DNA of 64,000 bases. It comes from Psychrobacter sp. JB385. GTDB taxonomy: Bacteria; Pseudomonadota; Gammaproteobacteria; Pseudomonadales; Moraxellaceae. Below are positions 49,926 to 59,414 of this stretch, piece after piece. The notes under the pieces are model-generated. The model was not told the origin of the DNA, did not search any database, and saw only the letters and a list, made by a program, of their open reading frames with translations. Position 1 is the stretch's first letter; the number at the start of each line of letters is the position of its first letter. Location: the NCBI RefSeq assembly GCF_900163785.1, contig NZ_FUKN01000014.1, forward strand, positions 310,001 through 374,000, read 5' to 3'. The position numbers and the translations under genes are program-made.

Positions 49926-51209
49926 CTATACGACCTCACCACATACAAAACCACTGGCCCATGCCCATTGAAAGTTATAACCGCCAAGCCAGCCTGTCAC
50001 ATCGAGCACCTCTCCGATGAAGTACAAGCCCTCTTGCAAATGACTCTGCATGGTTTTTGACGACACCTCATCGGTTTTGACACCGCCGCGAGTCACCTCA
50101 GCCGTACGATAGCCTTCTGTACCAGAGGGTTTGAGCTGCCAACCGTTTAGCGTGTCACCCAGCTCAATCAGTCGCTCATCTTTAATATTGGCAAGTTCGG
50201 TCTCTTTTATATCATCCCATAAGTGCGTTTGCAAAGCTGCCAGTAGCTTTTTGGGCAGCGCACCATCGGTGTTTTCTGTCAGTACGGTACGTATGAGCTG
50301 TTTTGGGTGTGACTTCTTGCGGGCAAGCAGTAGTGTTGTCACATCAGTCTCTGGCAACAAATTAATGCGGATGACTTCACCAGTGCGCCAATAGTTTGAG
50401 AGCTGTAGCATGGCAGGGCCAGAGAGTCCGCGATGGGTGAACAGTACCGGCAGTTTAAAAGAGATACGCTCATTACTGGCAATCACGGGCAGACTGATAC
50501 CGGCAAGCGCTCGAATTAACTCGCCTGTTTTATCCGTAAAGGTAAAGGGAACCAAGCTAGCATCAGTGGCGATGAGTGTGTGACCGAATTGCTGCGCCAC
50601 TTCATAACCCAAACTGCTTGCGCCCATGGTTGGAATGGAGAGTCCACCTGTGGCGACGACTAACGACTCGCAGCGATAGTGCGTTTGCGACGATTTACTC
50701 TCGCTTGCGATGTCTTTTTTGCCCAGTTTTTTGCTGGTCGTCAGTTGGAAGCGTGTTTGATTGTCTTGGCTCAGCGTTTGGACACGATCAATATTGGTAT
50801 TCAGCCTTACCTGTACACCTGCTGCCGCACATTCATCCAGCAGCATGGTCAAAATATCTTGGGCAGAGTCATCACAAAATAGCTGACCATGTTCGCGCTC
50901 ATGATAAGGAATCTTGTGCGCCTCAACCATACCGATAAATTCCCAACTGGGATAGCGACTAAGTGCTGATTTACAAAAGTGAGGATTGTCACCGATGAAG
51001 TGCTCAGGTTCCACAAAGTAATTGGTAAAATTACAGCGGCCACCACCTGACATGAGGATTTTTTTACCCGCTTTATTGGCATGGTCTAACACCAGTACGC
51101 GGCGACCACGGCGACCGGCAGTGAGCGCGCAGTATAATCCAGACGCGCCAGCGCCGATGATAATGACATCGTAGTGAGTGTGGTGTGGTGCGCTTTGGGG
51201 ATGACTCAT
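49926..51209 (-). CDS. HI0933/YhiN family flavoprotein
   Basis: 427 residues. FAD-binding IIGAGASGLYCALTAGRRGRR near 14-33, GKKILMSGGGRCNFTN near 47-62, LVVATGGLSIPTMGASSLGYEVA near 190, and the C-terminal GGYNFQWAWASGFVCGE. The family is common in bacteria, called aminoacetone oxidase or BaiN-like in annotation; the substrate is unproved. GAGAA precedes the ATG. It shares no strand with acs, which diverges from it. Confidence 0.92.
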   Translation of the reverse strand: MSHPQSAPHHTHYDVIIIGAGASGLYCALTAGRRGRRVLVLDHANKAGKKILMSGGGRCNFTNYFVEPEHFIGDNPHFCKSALSRYPSWEFIGMVEAHKIPYHEREHGQLFCDDSAQDILTMLLDECAAAGVQVRLNTNIDRVQTLSQDNQTRFQLTTSKKLGKKDIASESKSSQTHYRCESLVVATGGLSIPTMGASSLGYEVAQQFGHTLIATDASLVPFTFTDKTGELIRALAGISLPVIASNERISFKLPVLFTHRGLSGPAMLQLSNYWRTGEVIRINLLPETDVTTLLLARKKSHPKQLIRTVLTENTDGALPKKLLAALQTHLWDDIKETELANIKDERLIELGDTLNGWQLKPSGTEGYRTAEVTRGGVKTDEVSSKTMQSHLQEGLYFIGEVLDVTGWLGGYNFQWAWASGFVCGEVV

Positions 51210-51645
51210 GGTGTTCTCATAAAGTGATAAAGATAAAAGGCCAAAGCCAATCGACGATAGTGAAACAATCGAAGCGATCTCATTGTTTGAAGCGATGACT
51301 TGAGTGGCTATTGTCCATATTTACTATCAGGTTACAAGGACTAAATGCCATATCACCGCAGTAACCCATCAGAAATCAGCCATTTCAATCAGTAAACGTT
51401 CTAGTAAATGGATGACGGTGTTAATGATATTTATCATAAGTTACCGAGTATATATCTGTACAGAGTAATTGTTATGATTGGCTGCTGAGACCTTGCAACC
51501 CCTTGGCATATTTGGCAAACTGATGTTAAGTGTAGAATGTTGTAGAAGGTTAAAACGTTAGGGAAGACGCCTCTGATGACCTGTACGAGACGTCGCTATT
51601 GACGTTTATGAACACAGATTATAATAATCAACAAGGATGAACACG
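51210..51645. other. Divergent intergenic region, YhiN-like/acs
   Basis: 436 bases with no gene. Promoters for both neighbours must lie here but no clean pair was found. Confidence 0.35.
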
Positions 51646-53607
51646 ATGACACAGAAATCATTTCCCATTGCCGCCGAATTTATCGCTGCTGCCAACACCT
51701 CACCCGAACAATATAGCAAAGAGTATCAGCAATCGATTGAATCACCTGATGCCAATGCCAACTTTTGGGCGCAGCGTGCCGAGCTGATTGATTGGATAAA
51801 AAAACCCACCAAAATCCGTGACGTCAATTATGACTTAGACGATTTTCGTATCAAATGGTTCGAGGACGGCGAGCTAAATATCTCTGTCAATTGCCTCGAT
51901 AGACACCTAAAAGAAAACCCTTATAAGCCTGCCATTATTTGGGAGGGCGATCATCCCTCTTTACATAAAATCATCTCATTTAAAGAATTGCATGCTGCGG
52001 TCTGTAGGCTGGGTAATGCCCTGCGTAAGCTTGGTGTAGAAAAAGGCGATCGCGTGACGCTGTATTTACCGATGATTCCTGAAGCCATGATTGCCATGCT
52101 GGCATGTGCTCGTATTGGCGCTGTCCATTCAGTAGTCTTTGGCGGCTTCTCTGCTGAGAGTTTGGGTAATCGTCTGATCGATAGCCAATCAAAAATTGTC
52201 ATTACTGCTGATGAAGGCATACGTGGCAACAAGCGTACCCCGCTTAAGGCCAATGTCGATCGCGCGTTGGACATGGATGGGACAGACAGTGTGACAAACG
52301 TCATTGTCGTCCATCGTACAGGCAATTCTGTACCGATGAGCGGTCGCCGTGATGTGTGGTATCACAGTTTGGTCGATGGGGAATCTGTGAACTGCGAGCC
52401 TGAGGTGATGAATGCTGAAGACCCACTGTTTTTATTATACACCTCTGGTTCTACGGGCAAGCCAAAAGGCGTGGTACACACCACGGGTGGCTACATTACC
52501 TATGCGTTGTCTACCTTCCGAGATGTTTTTGATGTCAAAGACAATGACGTCTATTGGTGTACAGCGGATGTCGGCTGGATTACGGGACATACTTATGCCA
52601 CTTATGCGCCACTTGCCAATGGCACGACGACCTTGATGTTTGAAGGAGTGCCTGAGTATCCGACGTGGGCGCGTATTGGTCACATTATTGACAAGCATGA
52701 CGTGACGATTTTATATACGGCACCGACAGCGATTCGAGCGATGATGAAAGAGGGCGACGCCTTCGTTCGTGAGTCGGATCGCTCAAGCCTACGTCTGCTT
52801 GGGTCGGTTGGCGAGCCAATCAACCCCGAAGCATGGGATTGGTATTATCATGTGGTCGGTGATGGTCGTTGTCCCATTGTCGACACGTGGTGGCAGACAG
52901 AAACAGGCGGTATCTTAATGGCGCCGTTGCCAGGCGCTGACCACCTCAAACCAGGGGCTGCGATGAATCCTCTGTACGGGATTAAACCAGAAATTATCGA
53001 TGGTGATGGAGAGATACTACAAGGTGCTGCCGAAGGAAATCTACTGATTAACAGCAGCTGGCCAGGACAAATGCGGACAGTTTATAACGACCACAAACGC
53101 TTTTTGGCCACTTATTTTAGCGATTATCCGGGCTATTATTTTACGGGTGATGGGGCGCAGCGCGACGAAGATGGACACTACTGGATTACTGGGCGTGTTG
53201 ATGATGTGCTCAACGTATCAGGTCACCGTTTGGGCACTGCCGAAATTGAAAGCTCCGTCGTTGCGCATCCTGCTACTGCTGAAGCTGCGATTGTGGGTAT
53301 GCCGCATGAGATTCGCGGTACTGGTGTCTGCGCCTTTGTTATCCTAAAATCTGGTGAAGAGGCAACAAAATCCCTAAAAACTGAGCTAAATCGTCATGTG
53401 CGTGCCGAGATTGGGCCAATTGCCAATTTAGATGCCATTTATATTGTCGATGCGCTGCCAAAAACCCGTTCGGGTAAAATCATGCGTCGTATTCTGCGGA
53501 GCTTAGCAGCAGGGAAATATGACGGGTTAGGCGACTTGTCTACGCTGGCTGACAGCTCAGTCATTGTTGAGCTGATTGATATCGTCAAAGCGGAACGTAA
53601 AAAATAA
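51646..53607 (+). CDS. acs: Acetyl-CoA synthetase
   Basis: It activates acetate to acetyl-CoA through acetyl-AMP. 653 residues from the ATG at 51646, where AAGGA sits 8 bases upstream; an ATG at 51637 overlaps that site. AMP-forming motif [11 protein letters not shown] is at 265-275, [10 protein letters not shown] near 415, YFTGDG near 500 and [13 protein letters not shown] near 518. The acetylation-regulated lysine is in [12 protein letters not shown] (K611). Length and order match E. coli Acs (652). No patZ or actP gene is adjacent. Confidence 0.98.
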   Translation: MTQKSFPIAAEFIAAANTSPEQYSKEYQQSIESPDANANFWAQRAELIDWIKKPTKIRDVNYDLDDFRIKWFEDGELNISVNCLDRHLKENPYKPAIIWEGDHPSLHKIISFKELHAAVCRLGNALRKLGVEKGDRVTLYLPMIPEAMIAMLACARIGAVHSVVFGGFSAESLGNRLIDSQSKIVITADEGIRGNKRTPLKANVDRALDMDGTDSVTNVIVVHRTGNSVPMSGRRDVWYHSLVDGESVNCEPEVMNAEDPLFLLYTSGSTGKPKGVVHTTGGYITYALSTFRDVFDVKDNDVYWCTADVGWITGHTYATYAPLANGTTTLMFEGVPEYPTWARIGHIIDKHDVTILYTAPTAIRAMMKEGDAFVRESDRSSLRLLGSVGEPINPEAWDWYYHVVGDGRCPIVDTWWQTETGGILMAPLPGADHLKPGAAMNPLYGIKPEIIDGDGEILQGAAEGNLLINSSWPGQMRTVYNDHKRFLATYFSDYPGYYFTGDGAQRDEDGHYWITGRVDDVLNVSGHRLGTAEIESSVVAHPATAEAAIVGMPHEIRGTGVCAFVILKSGEEATKSLKTELNRHVRAEIGPIANLDAIYIVDALPKTRSGKIMRRILRSLAAGKYDGLGDLSTLADSSVIVELIDIVKAERKK

Positions 53608-53693
53608 GCTGGGATACAAGTTGATTAAAGGCGATGGCTAACTGTGCTCATTGAGTGCAAGTGAGAGTAAGCACGTAAATCCATCATAGCCAT

Positions 53694-53725
53694 GTCTAAG
53701 AGAAGTCATATCTAAGAGAAGCCAT
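53694..53725. repeat. 16-base direct repeat after acs
   Basis: TCTAAGAGAAG recurs at 53694 and 53710, with the following CATA and CCATG partly conserved, just before the acs terminator. Confidence 0.5.
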
Positions 53726-53751
53726 GTTATAGAAGATAGCATGGCTTTTTT
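53719..53751 (+). terminator. Terminator after acs
   Basis: GCCATG and CATGGC form the stem with a weaker inner TTAT/ATAG part, then T6. Confidence 0.75.
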
Positions 53752-53856
53752 ACGCAGATGATATTGCTATCAAGGGATTTTAAAGGTTCAATATTAGGTT
53801 GAGCCATTTTACCTATACATTTTTTTATTGAACGCTATACAGGGCCTATTGTCATT

Positions 53857-55035
53857 ATGACCAATCATTCTTTATCTGCCACCAAAACCGCATTGCCAAA
53901 AATCGCTATCATTGGTGGAGGGCTGACTGGGCTATTTACCGCCACGTTACTAGAGCGGGCGTTCAATCAAGGCCAAAACCAACAACCATCTCGCAGCCCG
54001 CACATTACTATTTTTGAAAAATCTCGTAGTGTGGGTCGACTAGCGACTCGTTATCGTACTAACAGTACCACAGGCAAGAATTGGCAATGGGCATTTGGTG
54101 CGCAGTTTTTTACGGCGAAGACCGCGCCGTTTCAGCAATTTATTAAGCCTTGGCTCGTGACAGGTTTGCTACAACCGTGGTGCGCGCAGGTGGTCACTAT
54201 GACGCCTGCGCCAGTAACTAAAGATGAAAATGAGGCATTACCCAATATCGAACACAAAGAGCAATGGAATACGCAGCAACCGCGCTATATCAGCACACCA
54301 AAGATGACGGCTTGGGGACGTGCATTGGCTGATGAATTGGCACACACGACCATCGAGTTTCAGACGCGAGTTGCGTCACTCACGCAATACACAAAGCATG
54401 AAGCTGGTAAACAAACCGAACTATTTGATGATACGGGTACCAGTCTTGGCTGGTTTGATTGGGTGATTTGTACAGCGCCTAACGCTCAGGCAGTAGATAT
54501 GATGGCAAACAGTGGGTTTGAGCGGCAGGCGGATATTACCATGCCGCAAATGCTGGCGTGTTATACCTTAATGCTGGGCTGGGAGAAAGGACAATCCTTG
54601 CCTGAGGCGTTAGACCATCAAAAAATAGATCGCTGGGATGTGGCTTATGTTAAGGACTCAATACTAGACCGAGTGTTCATCGAACATCAAAAGCCTGCCA
54701 ATCATGAGTTACTACCGAGTATCACTATTCATGCTCGCAATGATTGGTCAGAGGAGCACGTCGATGACGATATTGAGACAGTAAAAGCAAAACTGCTAGC
54801 AGCGGCGCAGCAATTATTGCATTGGAATAAAAGCAGTGCGCCCAGCCAAATCGACTGTCATCGCTGGCGTTATGCCGCAACCGTGGTTGATGGTAAAGAC
54901 AGGCGTGAGATATTAGGCGCTTTGGTTGATCGCCAACATCGCTGGATTGTCAGTGGCGATTGGTGCGGACAAGGCAATATCGAAAGCTGTTATCAAATGG
55001 CACAAGAAGCCGTTACCGCTATTGTCTCTTACTAA
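53857..55035 (+). CDS. FAD-dependent amine oxidase, renalase-like
   Basis: 392 residues. The N-terminal dinucleotide motif IIGGGLTGLFTATLLE is at about 18-33, EKSRSVGRLATRYRT near 56 is the renalase-type second motif, and GAQFFTAK near 82 follows. The C-terminal GDWCGQGNIESCYQMAQEA completes the FAD site. Relatives oxidise dihydro-NAD(P) isomers or amines; the substrate is unknown. The start (ATG at 53857) has only a weak ribosome binding site. The next gene, mgtC-like, is 125 bases away. Confidence 0.88.
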   Translation: MTNHSLSATKTALPKIAIIGGGLTGLFTATLLERAFNQGQNQQPSRSPHITIFEKSRSVGRLATRYRTNSTTGKNWQWAFGAQFFTAKTAPFQQFIKPWLVTGLLQPWCAQVVTMTPAPVTKDENEALPNIEHKEQWNTQQPRYISTPKMTAWGRALADELAHTTIEFQTRVASLTQYTKHEAGKQTELFDDTGTSLGWFDWVICTAPNAQAVDMMANSGFERQADITMPQMLACYTLMLGWEKGQSLPEALDHQKIDRWDVAYVKDSILDRVFIEHQKPANHELLPSITIHARNDWSEEHVDDDIETVKAKLLAAAQQLLHWNKSSAPSQIDCHRWRYAATVVDGKDRREILGALVDRQHRWIVSGDWCGQGNIESCYQMAQEAVTAIVSY

Positions 55036-55160
55036 GAGATAATTATGTACTTGGGCAAAACAGCCTTTGAGTGAAATGACCAACGATAGAAGGTAATGAT
55101 ATACGAATATAAAGCGCATATTGTTGTCACTGGACGGGTTTCAAAAATAGGGAAAGCGAC

Positions 55161-55592
55161 ATGTTTGGATTTGACATAGATTTTGGTCTATTGGGCTATC
55201 ACTTTTTTCAATTAAGTGTGGCCTTTATCCTCTCCCTGCCAATCGCTCTCAATCGAGAGATGAAAGATAATGGCGCAGGCCTTAGAACATTCCCATTAGT
55301 AACGATTGCGTCGTGTGCTTTTATGCTTGTAGGCATGGACATTTATGATTCTACTGGTGAGGCTAGGATTATGTATGCTGTCATTACTGGTATGGGGTTT
55401 ATTGGCGGTGGCGCTATTTTTAAAAATGAAAAAGGGTCAAAAGGGACAGCGACGGCTGCTAGTTTATGGAATACAGGTGCGATTGGGATTTCGATCGCTT
55501 ATGGTCGTTATGAGATTGCCATCATCTTATCGGTAGTGGGCTTCTTGATTCTTCATTTTTCCGAGAGTTTTAAGACTAAGGAACATCTATAA
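55161..55592 (+). CDS. MgtC/SapB family membrane protein
   Basis: 143 residues with four membrane segments, corresponding to the N-terminal domain only. The signature is LPIALNREMKDNGAGLRTFPLV near 25-46 and ITGMGFIGGGAIFKNEKGSKGTATAASLWNT near 72 onward. MgtC itself aids growth in low Mg2+ and macrophages; this SapB-like short form lacks the C-terminal ACT-like domain. AGGGAAAG precedes the ATG. Confidence 0.9.
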   Translation: MFGFDIDFGLLGYHFFQLSVAFILSLPIALNREMKDNGAGLRTFPLVTIASCAFMLVGMDIYDSTGEARIMYAVITGMGFIGGGAIFKNEKGSKGTATAASLWNTGAIGISIAYGRYEIAIILSVVGFLILHFSESFKTKEHL

Positions 55593-55663
55593 ACGCTGAA
55601 GCAAGAGGTGACACCGCGTAGCAATAAATAAAAGAACAATGTCTCATTCATCATAGAGTAGAC

Positions 55664-55757
55664 AAAAAAAAGCCCACAGAGGAGGAGACTATGGGCTGAG
55701 GAAACTTATTATGCGATTAGGCTGCAAGGTAAGTGGCTAACATTTTATTATTGTTAT
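55664..55757 (-). ncRNA. Candidate small RNA or leader transcript
   Basis: A compact minus-strand unit of about 94 bases. It starts near 55757 below an extended -10 promoter and ends at an intrinsic terminator: AGCCCA (on the minus strand, complement of 55692-55697) pairs with TGGGCT (55671-55676), with a loop containing CTCCTCCTC, followed by T8 (55664-55671). Inside lies an eight-codon ORF (55743-55717, MLATYLAA) without a clear ribosome binding site. The loop could pair with Shine-Dalgarno sequences; this is inference. No downstream minus-strand gene exists for it to attenuate. Confidence 0.5.
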
Positions 55758-55764
55758 AATTAAG

Positions 55765-55789
55765 ATAATACCAAAGCGCCAGATTTCAA
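55765..55789 (-). promoter_or_regulatory. Extended -10 promoter of the candidate small RNA
   Basis: On the minus strand TGG-TATTAT (55773 to 55765) with a TTGAAA at 55789-55784. The -35 spacing is 13 to TATTAT or 16 to the overlapping TATCTT. Confidence 0.5.
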
Positions 55790-56050
55790 TAAATTCTTAC
55801 ATCTGCTTACAACTTCTGGTGTACAACTGTAGCCGTGGCTTTAAAATACTATAGAGGTTGCTTTGAGATATCTATATCAAATAATTCGCTTAAATAAGTA
55901 GAATGATTGATAAAGTATGAGTAAGAAAAGCAGTAAAGGTTGCAAGATATGTCCAGTATCGAGGAAGATACAGAGATGGCATGACGGCATCCATGAAAAG
56001 TGCTAAGCTAGCAGCCAGCATTCTTACGTCCACCATAGACTGGGTTTTCC

Positions 56051-56737
56051 ATGACCGAGAGTACACCGCTGCATAAGCCAGAGCCAGAATCATTGCCAGT
56101 GCAAAGTGAAAAAAGTATTTTTAATTTGCCCAATAATCTGACGATTGCACGTATCCTGATGATTCCGCTGTTTGTGGTGATTGCCTATTGGCCACCTGCC
56201 ATGGGTATTGGCTTGCCTGCCATCTCAGATAACGTGATTGCACGGGTAGGCATGAGCGAGTTCAGTGATAGCTTATTACGCCACTTATTATTGACCAGCG
56301 TCTTTATCATTGCCGCGATTACTGATTGGCTTGATGGATATTTTGCTCGTAAACTCAATGTGATGTCAGCCTTTGGTCGTTTTTTGGATCCAGTTGCTGA
56401 TAAGCTTATGGTCGCCGCCGCACTGATTGTTTTGGTACAGTGGCACCCCAATATTATTATGGCGATTGCTGCTATCGTCATTATCTCACGCGAAATCGCG
56501 GTATCGGCGCTGCGTGAGTGGATGGCAGAGTTGGGCAAAAGTACCAGCGTGGCGGTGTCTTATGTGGGTAAGCTTAAAACCACATTTCAGATGGTCGCGA
56601 TCACAGTACTGCTGCTGAACTGGCAGTCGCTTGAAATGATTGGCTATATCTTGATGGTTGGCGCTGTCATTTTGACACTATGGTCGATGATGATTTATCT
56701 AAAGGCGGCTTGGCCTTACTTAAAACAAAGTGGGTAG
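56051..56737 (+). CDS. pgsA: CDP-diacylglycerol-glycerol-3-phosphate 3-phosphatidyltransferase
   Basis: It makes phosphatidylglycerol phosphate at the inner membrane. 228 residues with five to six membrane segments and an extra 25-residue N-terminal tail. The CDP-alcohol phosphotransferase motif spans about 92-118: DWLDGYFAR, then AFGRFLDPVADK, with all four Asp. NLPNNLTIARI near 25 is the family opening. The start has a weak ribosome binding site. The usual gammaproteobacterial neighbour uvrC is not here. Confidence 0.95.
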   Translation: MTESTPLHKPEPESLPVQSEKSIFNLPNNLTIARILMIPLFVVIAYWPPAMGIGLPAISDNVIARVGMSEFSDSLLRHLLLTSVFIIAAITDWLDGYFARKLNVMSAFGRFLDPVADKLMVAAALIVLVQWHPNIIMAIAAIVIISREIAVSALREWMAELGKSTSVAVSYVGKLKTTFQMVAITVLLLNWQSLEMIGYILMVGAVILTLWSMMIYLKAAWPYLKQSG

Positions 56738-56763
56738 CTGTTTATAGTCAAATTCATATGCAC

Positions 56764-56799
56764 AAAAAACGCCAGTCGCATCAGCCGCTGGCGTTTTTT
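56764..56799 (+). terminator. Terminator after pgsA
   Basis: AAAAAACGCCAG pairs with CTGGCGTTTTTT around a 12-base loop. Confidence 0.9.
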
Positions 56800-56942
56800 A
56801 TTGTTTGGCTTTTAAAGGTGCGAGAGAGCCGTTGTATTTTACTTTGATTGTTTGGGTGGTTCCTATATACTCGAAAAAACAAACAAATGACAAGGATTTT
56901 AGATAAAATATAAAACAACGTCATTGGACTGAGGACACAACA

Positions 56943-57698
56943 ATGGTATTACATAAGAAAAAATTGATCGCTGCTGCTTTATGGTTGGTGATACTAGCAG
57001 GGTGTTCACAATCGCCAAGTATACAGAGAGAAACAGCACCGAGTATCCAAGCAGAGGCTGTGCAAGCAGAGTCTCTGCAAGACGCAGCTGAATCAGAGCG
57101 GTTGGGTACACAGTGGGGTGATGATGTTGATTCAGAGATTATTACTGTCGATCTGAGTCGTACCAGTGACAATCCACTTCAGGAGATGCAGATATCGTAT
57201 GCTGATAAAAATTATCAGGGCCGTGCGGTAAACAGTATGTCATTATTGGCAGGGAAAGTTGAGTTCTCAATACATACTGACAATGGTAAATTACCACTGT
57301 ATCGTGATGCTGGTAACTACTATCTCAAAGGTATGGCTGGTCAAGCTTATCGTCTGGTGTATCATAATAACAGCGCCAATACTTATGAAATCGTTGCCAG
57401 TGTCGATGGTCTAAATGTTCTCAATGGCAGTGCCGCCAGTCGCTATGATGATGGATACGTTTTAAGACCTAATGATGATTTGGTGATTGAAGGCTTTCGC
57501 AAAAGTCAAAGTGCAGTGGCCTCCTTTATTTTTAGCAAACCAGACAATGCTTATGCAGCGAATACCAGTAGCGGCTCTATAGAAAATACGGGCGTTATTG
57601 GTACGGTGATTTATGAGCTATACGATCCTTCTAAACCCAAACCCAAACAAGCAAAAGCATATCCAGCAGACAAGGGTTATGCGAAACCACCACAATAG
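56943..57698 (+). CDS. Lipoprotein of unknown family
   Basis: 251 residues. A signal peptide ends in ILAGC (C21), followed by a 45-residue Glu/Gln/Ala-rich spacer. The middle (about 95-195) is beta-rich, with LPLYRDAGNYYLKGMAGQAYRLVYHN and VVASVDGLNVLNGSAASRYDD-like text. The C-terminus is Lys/Pro-rich (PKPKQAKAYP). I do not recognise a named family. GAGGAC precedes the ATG and a hairpin follows at 57748-57785. It stands alone. Confidence 0.75.
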   Translation: MVLHKKKLIAAALWLVILAGCSQSPSIQRETAPSIQAEAVQAESLQDAAESERLGTQWGDDVDSEIITVDLSRTSDNPLQEMQISYADKNYQGRAVNSMSLLAGKVEFSIHTDNGKLPLYRDAGNYYLKGMAGQAYRLVYHNNSANTYEIVASVDGLNVLNGSAASRYDDGYVLRPNDDLVIEGFRKSQSAVASFIFSKPDNAYAANTSSGSIENTGVIGTVIYELYDPSKPKPKQAKAYPADKGYAKPPQ

Positions 57699-57747
57699 TG
57701 ACGAACATATACAAGCATTATTAGTCACAAACATGAGCATAAACCAC

Positions 57748-57785
57748 AAAAAACGCCAGCCGCAAATCGCGATTGGCGTTTTTTA
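57748..57785. terminator. Terminator between the lipoprotein gene and the first PPOX gene
   Basis: AAAAAACGCCA pairs with TGGCGTTTTTT around a 15-base loop with an inner GCG/CGC. The outer stem has the same sequence as the pgsA terminator. Confidence 0.85.
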
Positions 57786-57835
57786 CTGTCTACTTCTAAT
57801 ATTTAAACGCTTAAATTACTTAAACGCTTAAGGTA

Positions 57836-58330
57836 TTACAGCTCTATCGAGAAGTTTTCACCCAAGCTTTTTTCAATAGCCGTATCGGTGACTGCTGCCG
57901 CTGCCATTTTAACAGCGCTAGTAATAGCATTGCCGTTCGCCCAGTATTCAGCGCCATGTGGCACGACTTTAATCAGCTGAACGCGTGGATCTTCTTTGCC
58001 TTTTTCAAAGTAGGCATTGTACATAGGTGACCACAGCTCATTGAGTTTTTCTTCGTCCTCAACCAGCTCGGCTTTACCAGTAATAGAGAGATATTTTTTG
58101 CCATCTTCACTGACATAGGCCAAGTTCACTTCAGGGTTTTTTTCAATACTGCTCACAGTTTCGCAAGGACTGTGACCAATAAACCAGATTTCTTTGGCAC
58201 CGATACTGGTTTCGGTAGTATTCATCGGGCAAGAATGTAGATGATTTTCATCATTGCGAGTGGTCATCATCGTATATTTAATGTCTTTTACCATTGCTTG
58301 AATGGTATCCATTTGCGCTTGTTTACTCAT
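57836..58330 (-). CDS. PPOX-fold general stress protein, copy A
   Basis: 164 residues of the pyridoxamine-5'-phosphate-oxidase-like split barrel, close to the general-stress-protein-26 group that binds flavin. The pattern includes YTMMTTRNDENHLHSCPM near 20, ETSIGAKEIWFIG near 40, NVNLAYVSEDGKKYLSITGKAE-type strands near 70-88 and LWSPMYNAYFEKGKEDPRVQLIKV near 100. AAGGATAAC precedes the ATG. Copy B, the same length and clearly related, lies 220 bases upstream on the same strand. Confidence 0.9.
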   Translation of the reverse strand: MSKQAQMDTIQAMVKDIKYTMMTTRNDENHLHSCPMNTTETSIGAKEIWFIGHSPCETVSSIEKNPEVNLAYVSEDGKKYLSITGKAELVEDEEKLNELWSPMYNAYFEKGKEDPRVQLIKVVPHGAEYWANGNAITSAVKMAAAAVTDTAIEKSLGENFSIEL

Positions 58331-58550
58331 AATAGTTATCCTTTACTATTTAACAGATAGGGTTGGGAATTATTTTGTTTAAAATTTGCTGTGACCAGTT
58401 TTAAGAGATAAAAAACGCCAATAAACCACTGCCTATTGACGCTTTAAATACATACTATCTATCGTAGAATATTTTTATGTTTTGTTGCTTTCTACTAACT
58501 TTATTATTTTCTACTATACAGATACTAGTTTATGGAGAACAGTTACTGAA

Positions 58551-59045
58551 CTATAGAGCGACCGAAAACTGTTCGCCCATGTCTTCAGCTGTTTTGCCAT
58601 CTTGTAGGGCAGCAGCTGCCATTTTGAAAATGTTGACAGTTGAACTACCACTTAACCAGCACTCGACACCATGTGGGACGACTTTGATTAATTGTACGTT
58701 TGGATCTTCTTTACCATGCTCGAAGAACGCATTATAAACAGGTGACCATAGCTCATCTAGCTTGGCTTGATCTGATGATAGTTCTGCATTAGCACTCACA
58801 GACACATAGTTTTTTTCATCTTCAGAGGCATAAGAAAGACCGATTTTTGGATTGTCTTGGATGTCTTTGACGACGTCTGAGGTTTTATCACCGATGAACC
58901 AAATTTCTTTGGCACCAATGCTGGTTTCGCTCGTTGTCATCGGCCAAGCATGGACATCGCCTTTACTGTTGACGGTGCTCATCATAGCAAATTTTACATC
59001 TTTGATTACGTCTTGGATTTTGTCGAGTTGTTCTTGCTTATTCAT
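58551..59045 (-). CDS. PPOX-fold general stress protein, copy B
   Basis: 164 residues; same family and length as copy A, sharing for example TSIGAKEIWFIG, ELWSPVYNAFFEHGKEDPNVQLIKVVPHG and the C-terminal E-FS-L end. Differences are spread along the protein, so the duplication is old enough to diverge. AAGGATATATC precedes the ATG. Each gene has its own start signals and 220 bases separate them. Relatives bind FMN or F420 and are induced by stress; no substrate is known. Confidence 0.9.
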   Translation of the reverse strand: MNKQEQLDKIQDVIKDVKFAMMSTVNSKGDVHAWPMTTSETSIGAKEIWFIGDKTSDVVKDIQDNPKIGLSYASEDEKNYVSVSANAELSSDQAKLDELWSPVYNAFFEHGKEDPNVQLIKVVPHGVECWLSGSSTVNIFKMAAAALQDGKTAEDMGEQFSVAL

Positions 59046-59348
59046 GATATATCCTTATTGCGTTAGAGTTTTGGTAAAAAATAAAATGGCAGTAAATCGT
59101 TTTAATTGTTGATCGTTTTAATTATTGTCAAGTGGTAGAGTACCGACAGAGACACTCATAGTTATATAGTCTGAGCGTAATGCGATGTTAGTGTTTGTAA
59201 GGTATATAAAGGTTAGGTAAAAAATGTGACCCGTCAAGCGAAAACTTGCTGCTATAGAAAAATTGGGTAAAGATAAAGAGTGGCATTTGAATTTATAAGT
59301 ACGATGGGCAATTTATCTTGGTTTAGACCTGCTTCTTATATGGCTTCT

Positions 59349-59357
59349 TGTTATAAT
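59349..59357 (+). promoter_or_regulatory. Extended -10 promoter of purL
   Basis: TGT-TATAAT at 59349-59357, about 58 bases before the purL start and lying inside the upstream open frame. The preceding part of the 59046-59414 gap holds nothing else recognised. Confidence 0.7.
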
Positions 59358-59414
59358 ACGCAGACCATTTACTTTGCATGGCAGAGATGCCTTGATCTTA
59401 CGGATTATGCCTTT

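Larger units (their letters stand above)
55593..56050. other. Intergenic region mgtC/pgsA
   Basis: 458 bases. It contains a minus-strand promoter-terminator unit, listed separately. Nothing else is recognised; a 67-codon minus-strand frame at 55890-56093 overlaps pgsA and looks random. Confidence 0.5.

Noticed and set aside
53694..53725. Direct repeats after acs as an attachment site
   Set aside because: Only 11-16 bases, adjacent and partial, with no integrase or element between them; slippage is simpler.
55890..56093. 67-codon minus-strand ORF overlapping the pgsA start
   Set aside because: No ribosome binding site or family; overlaps a certain gene.
59280..59414. Upstream extension of purL (45 codons)
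   Set aside because: An extended -10 promoter lies inside it and family members start at the MMTIAGQP-like position, so it is leader sequence.
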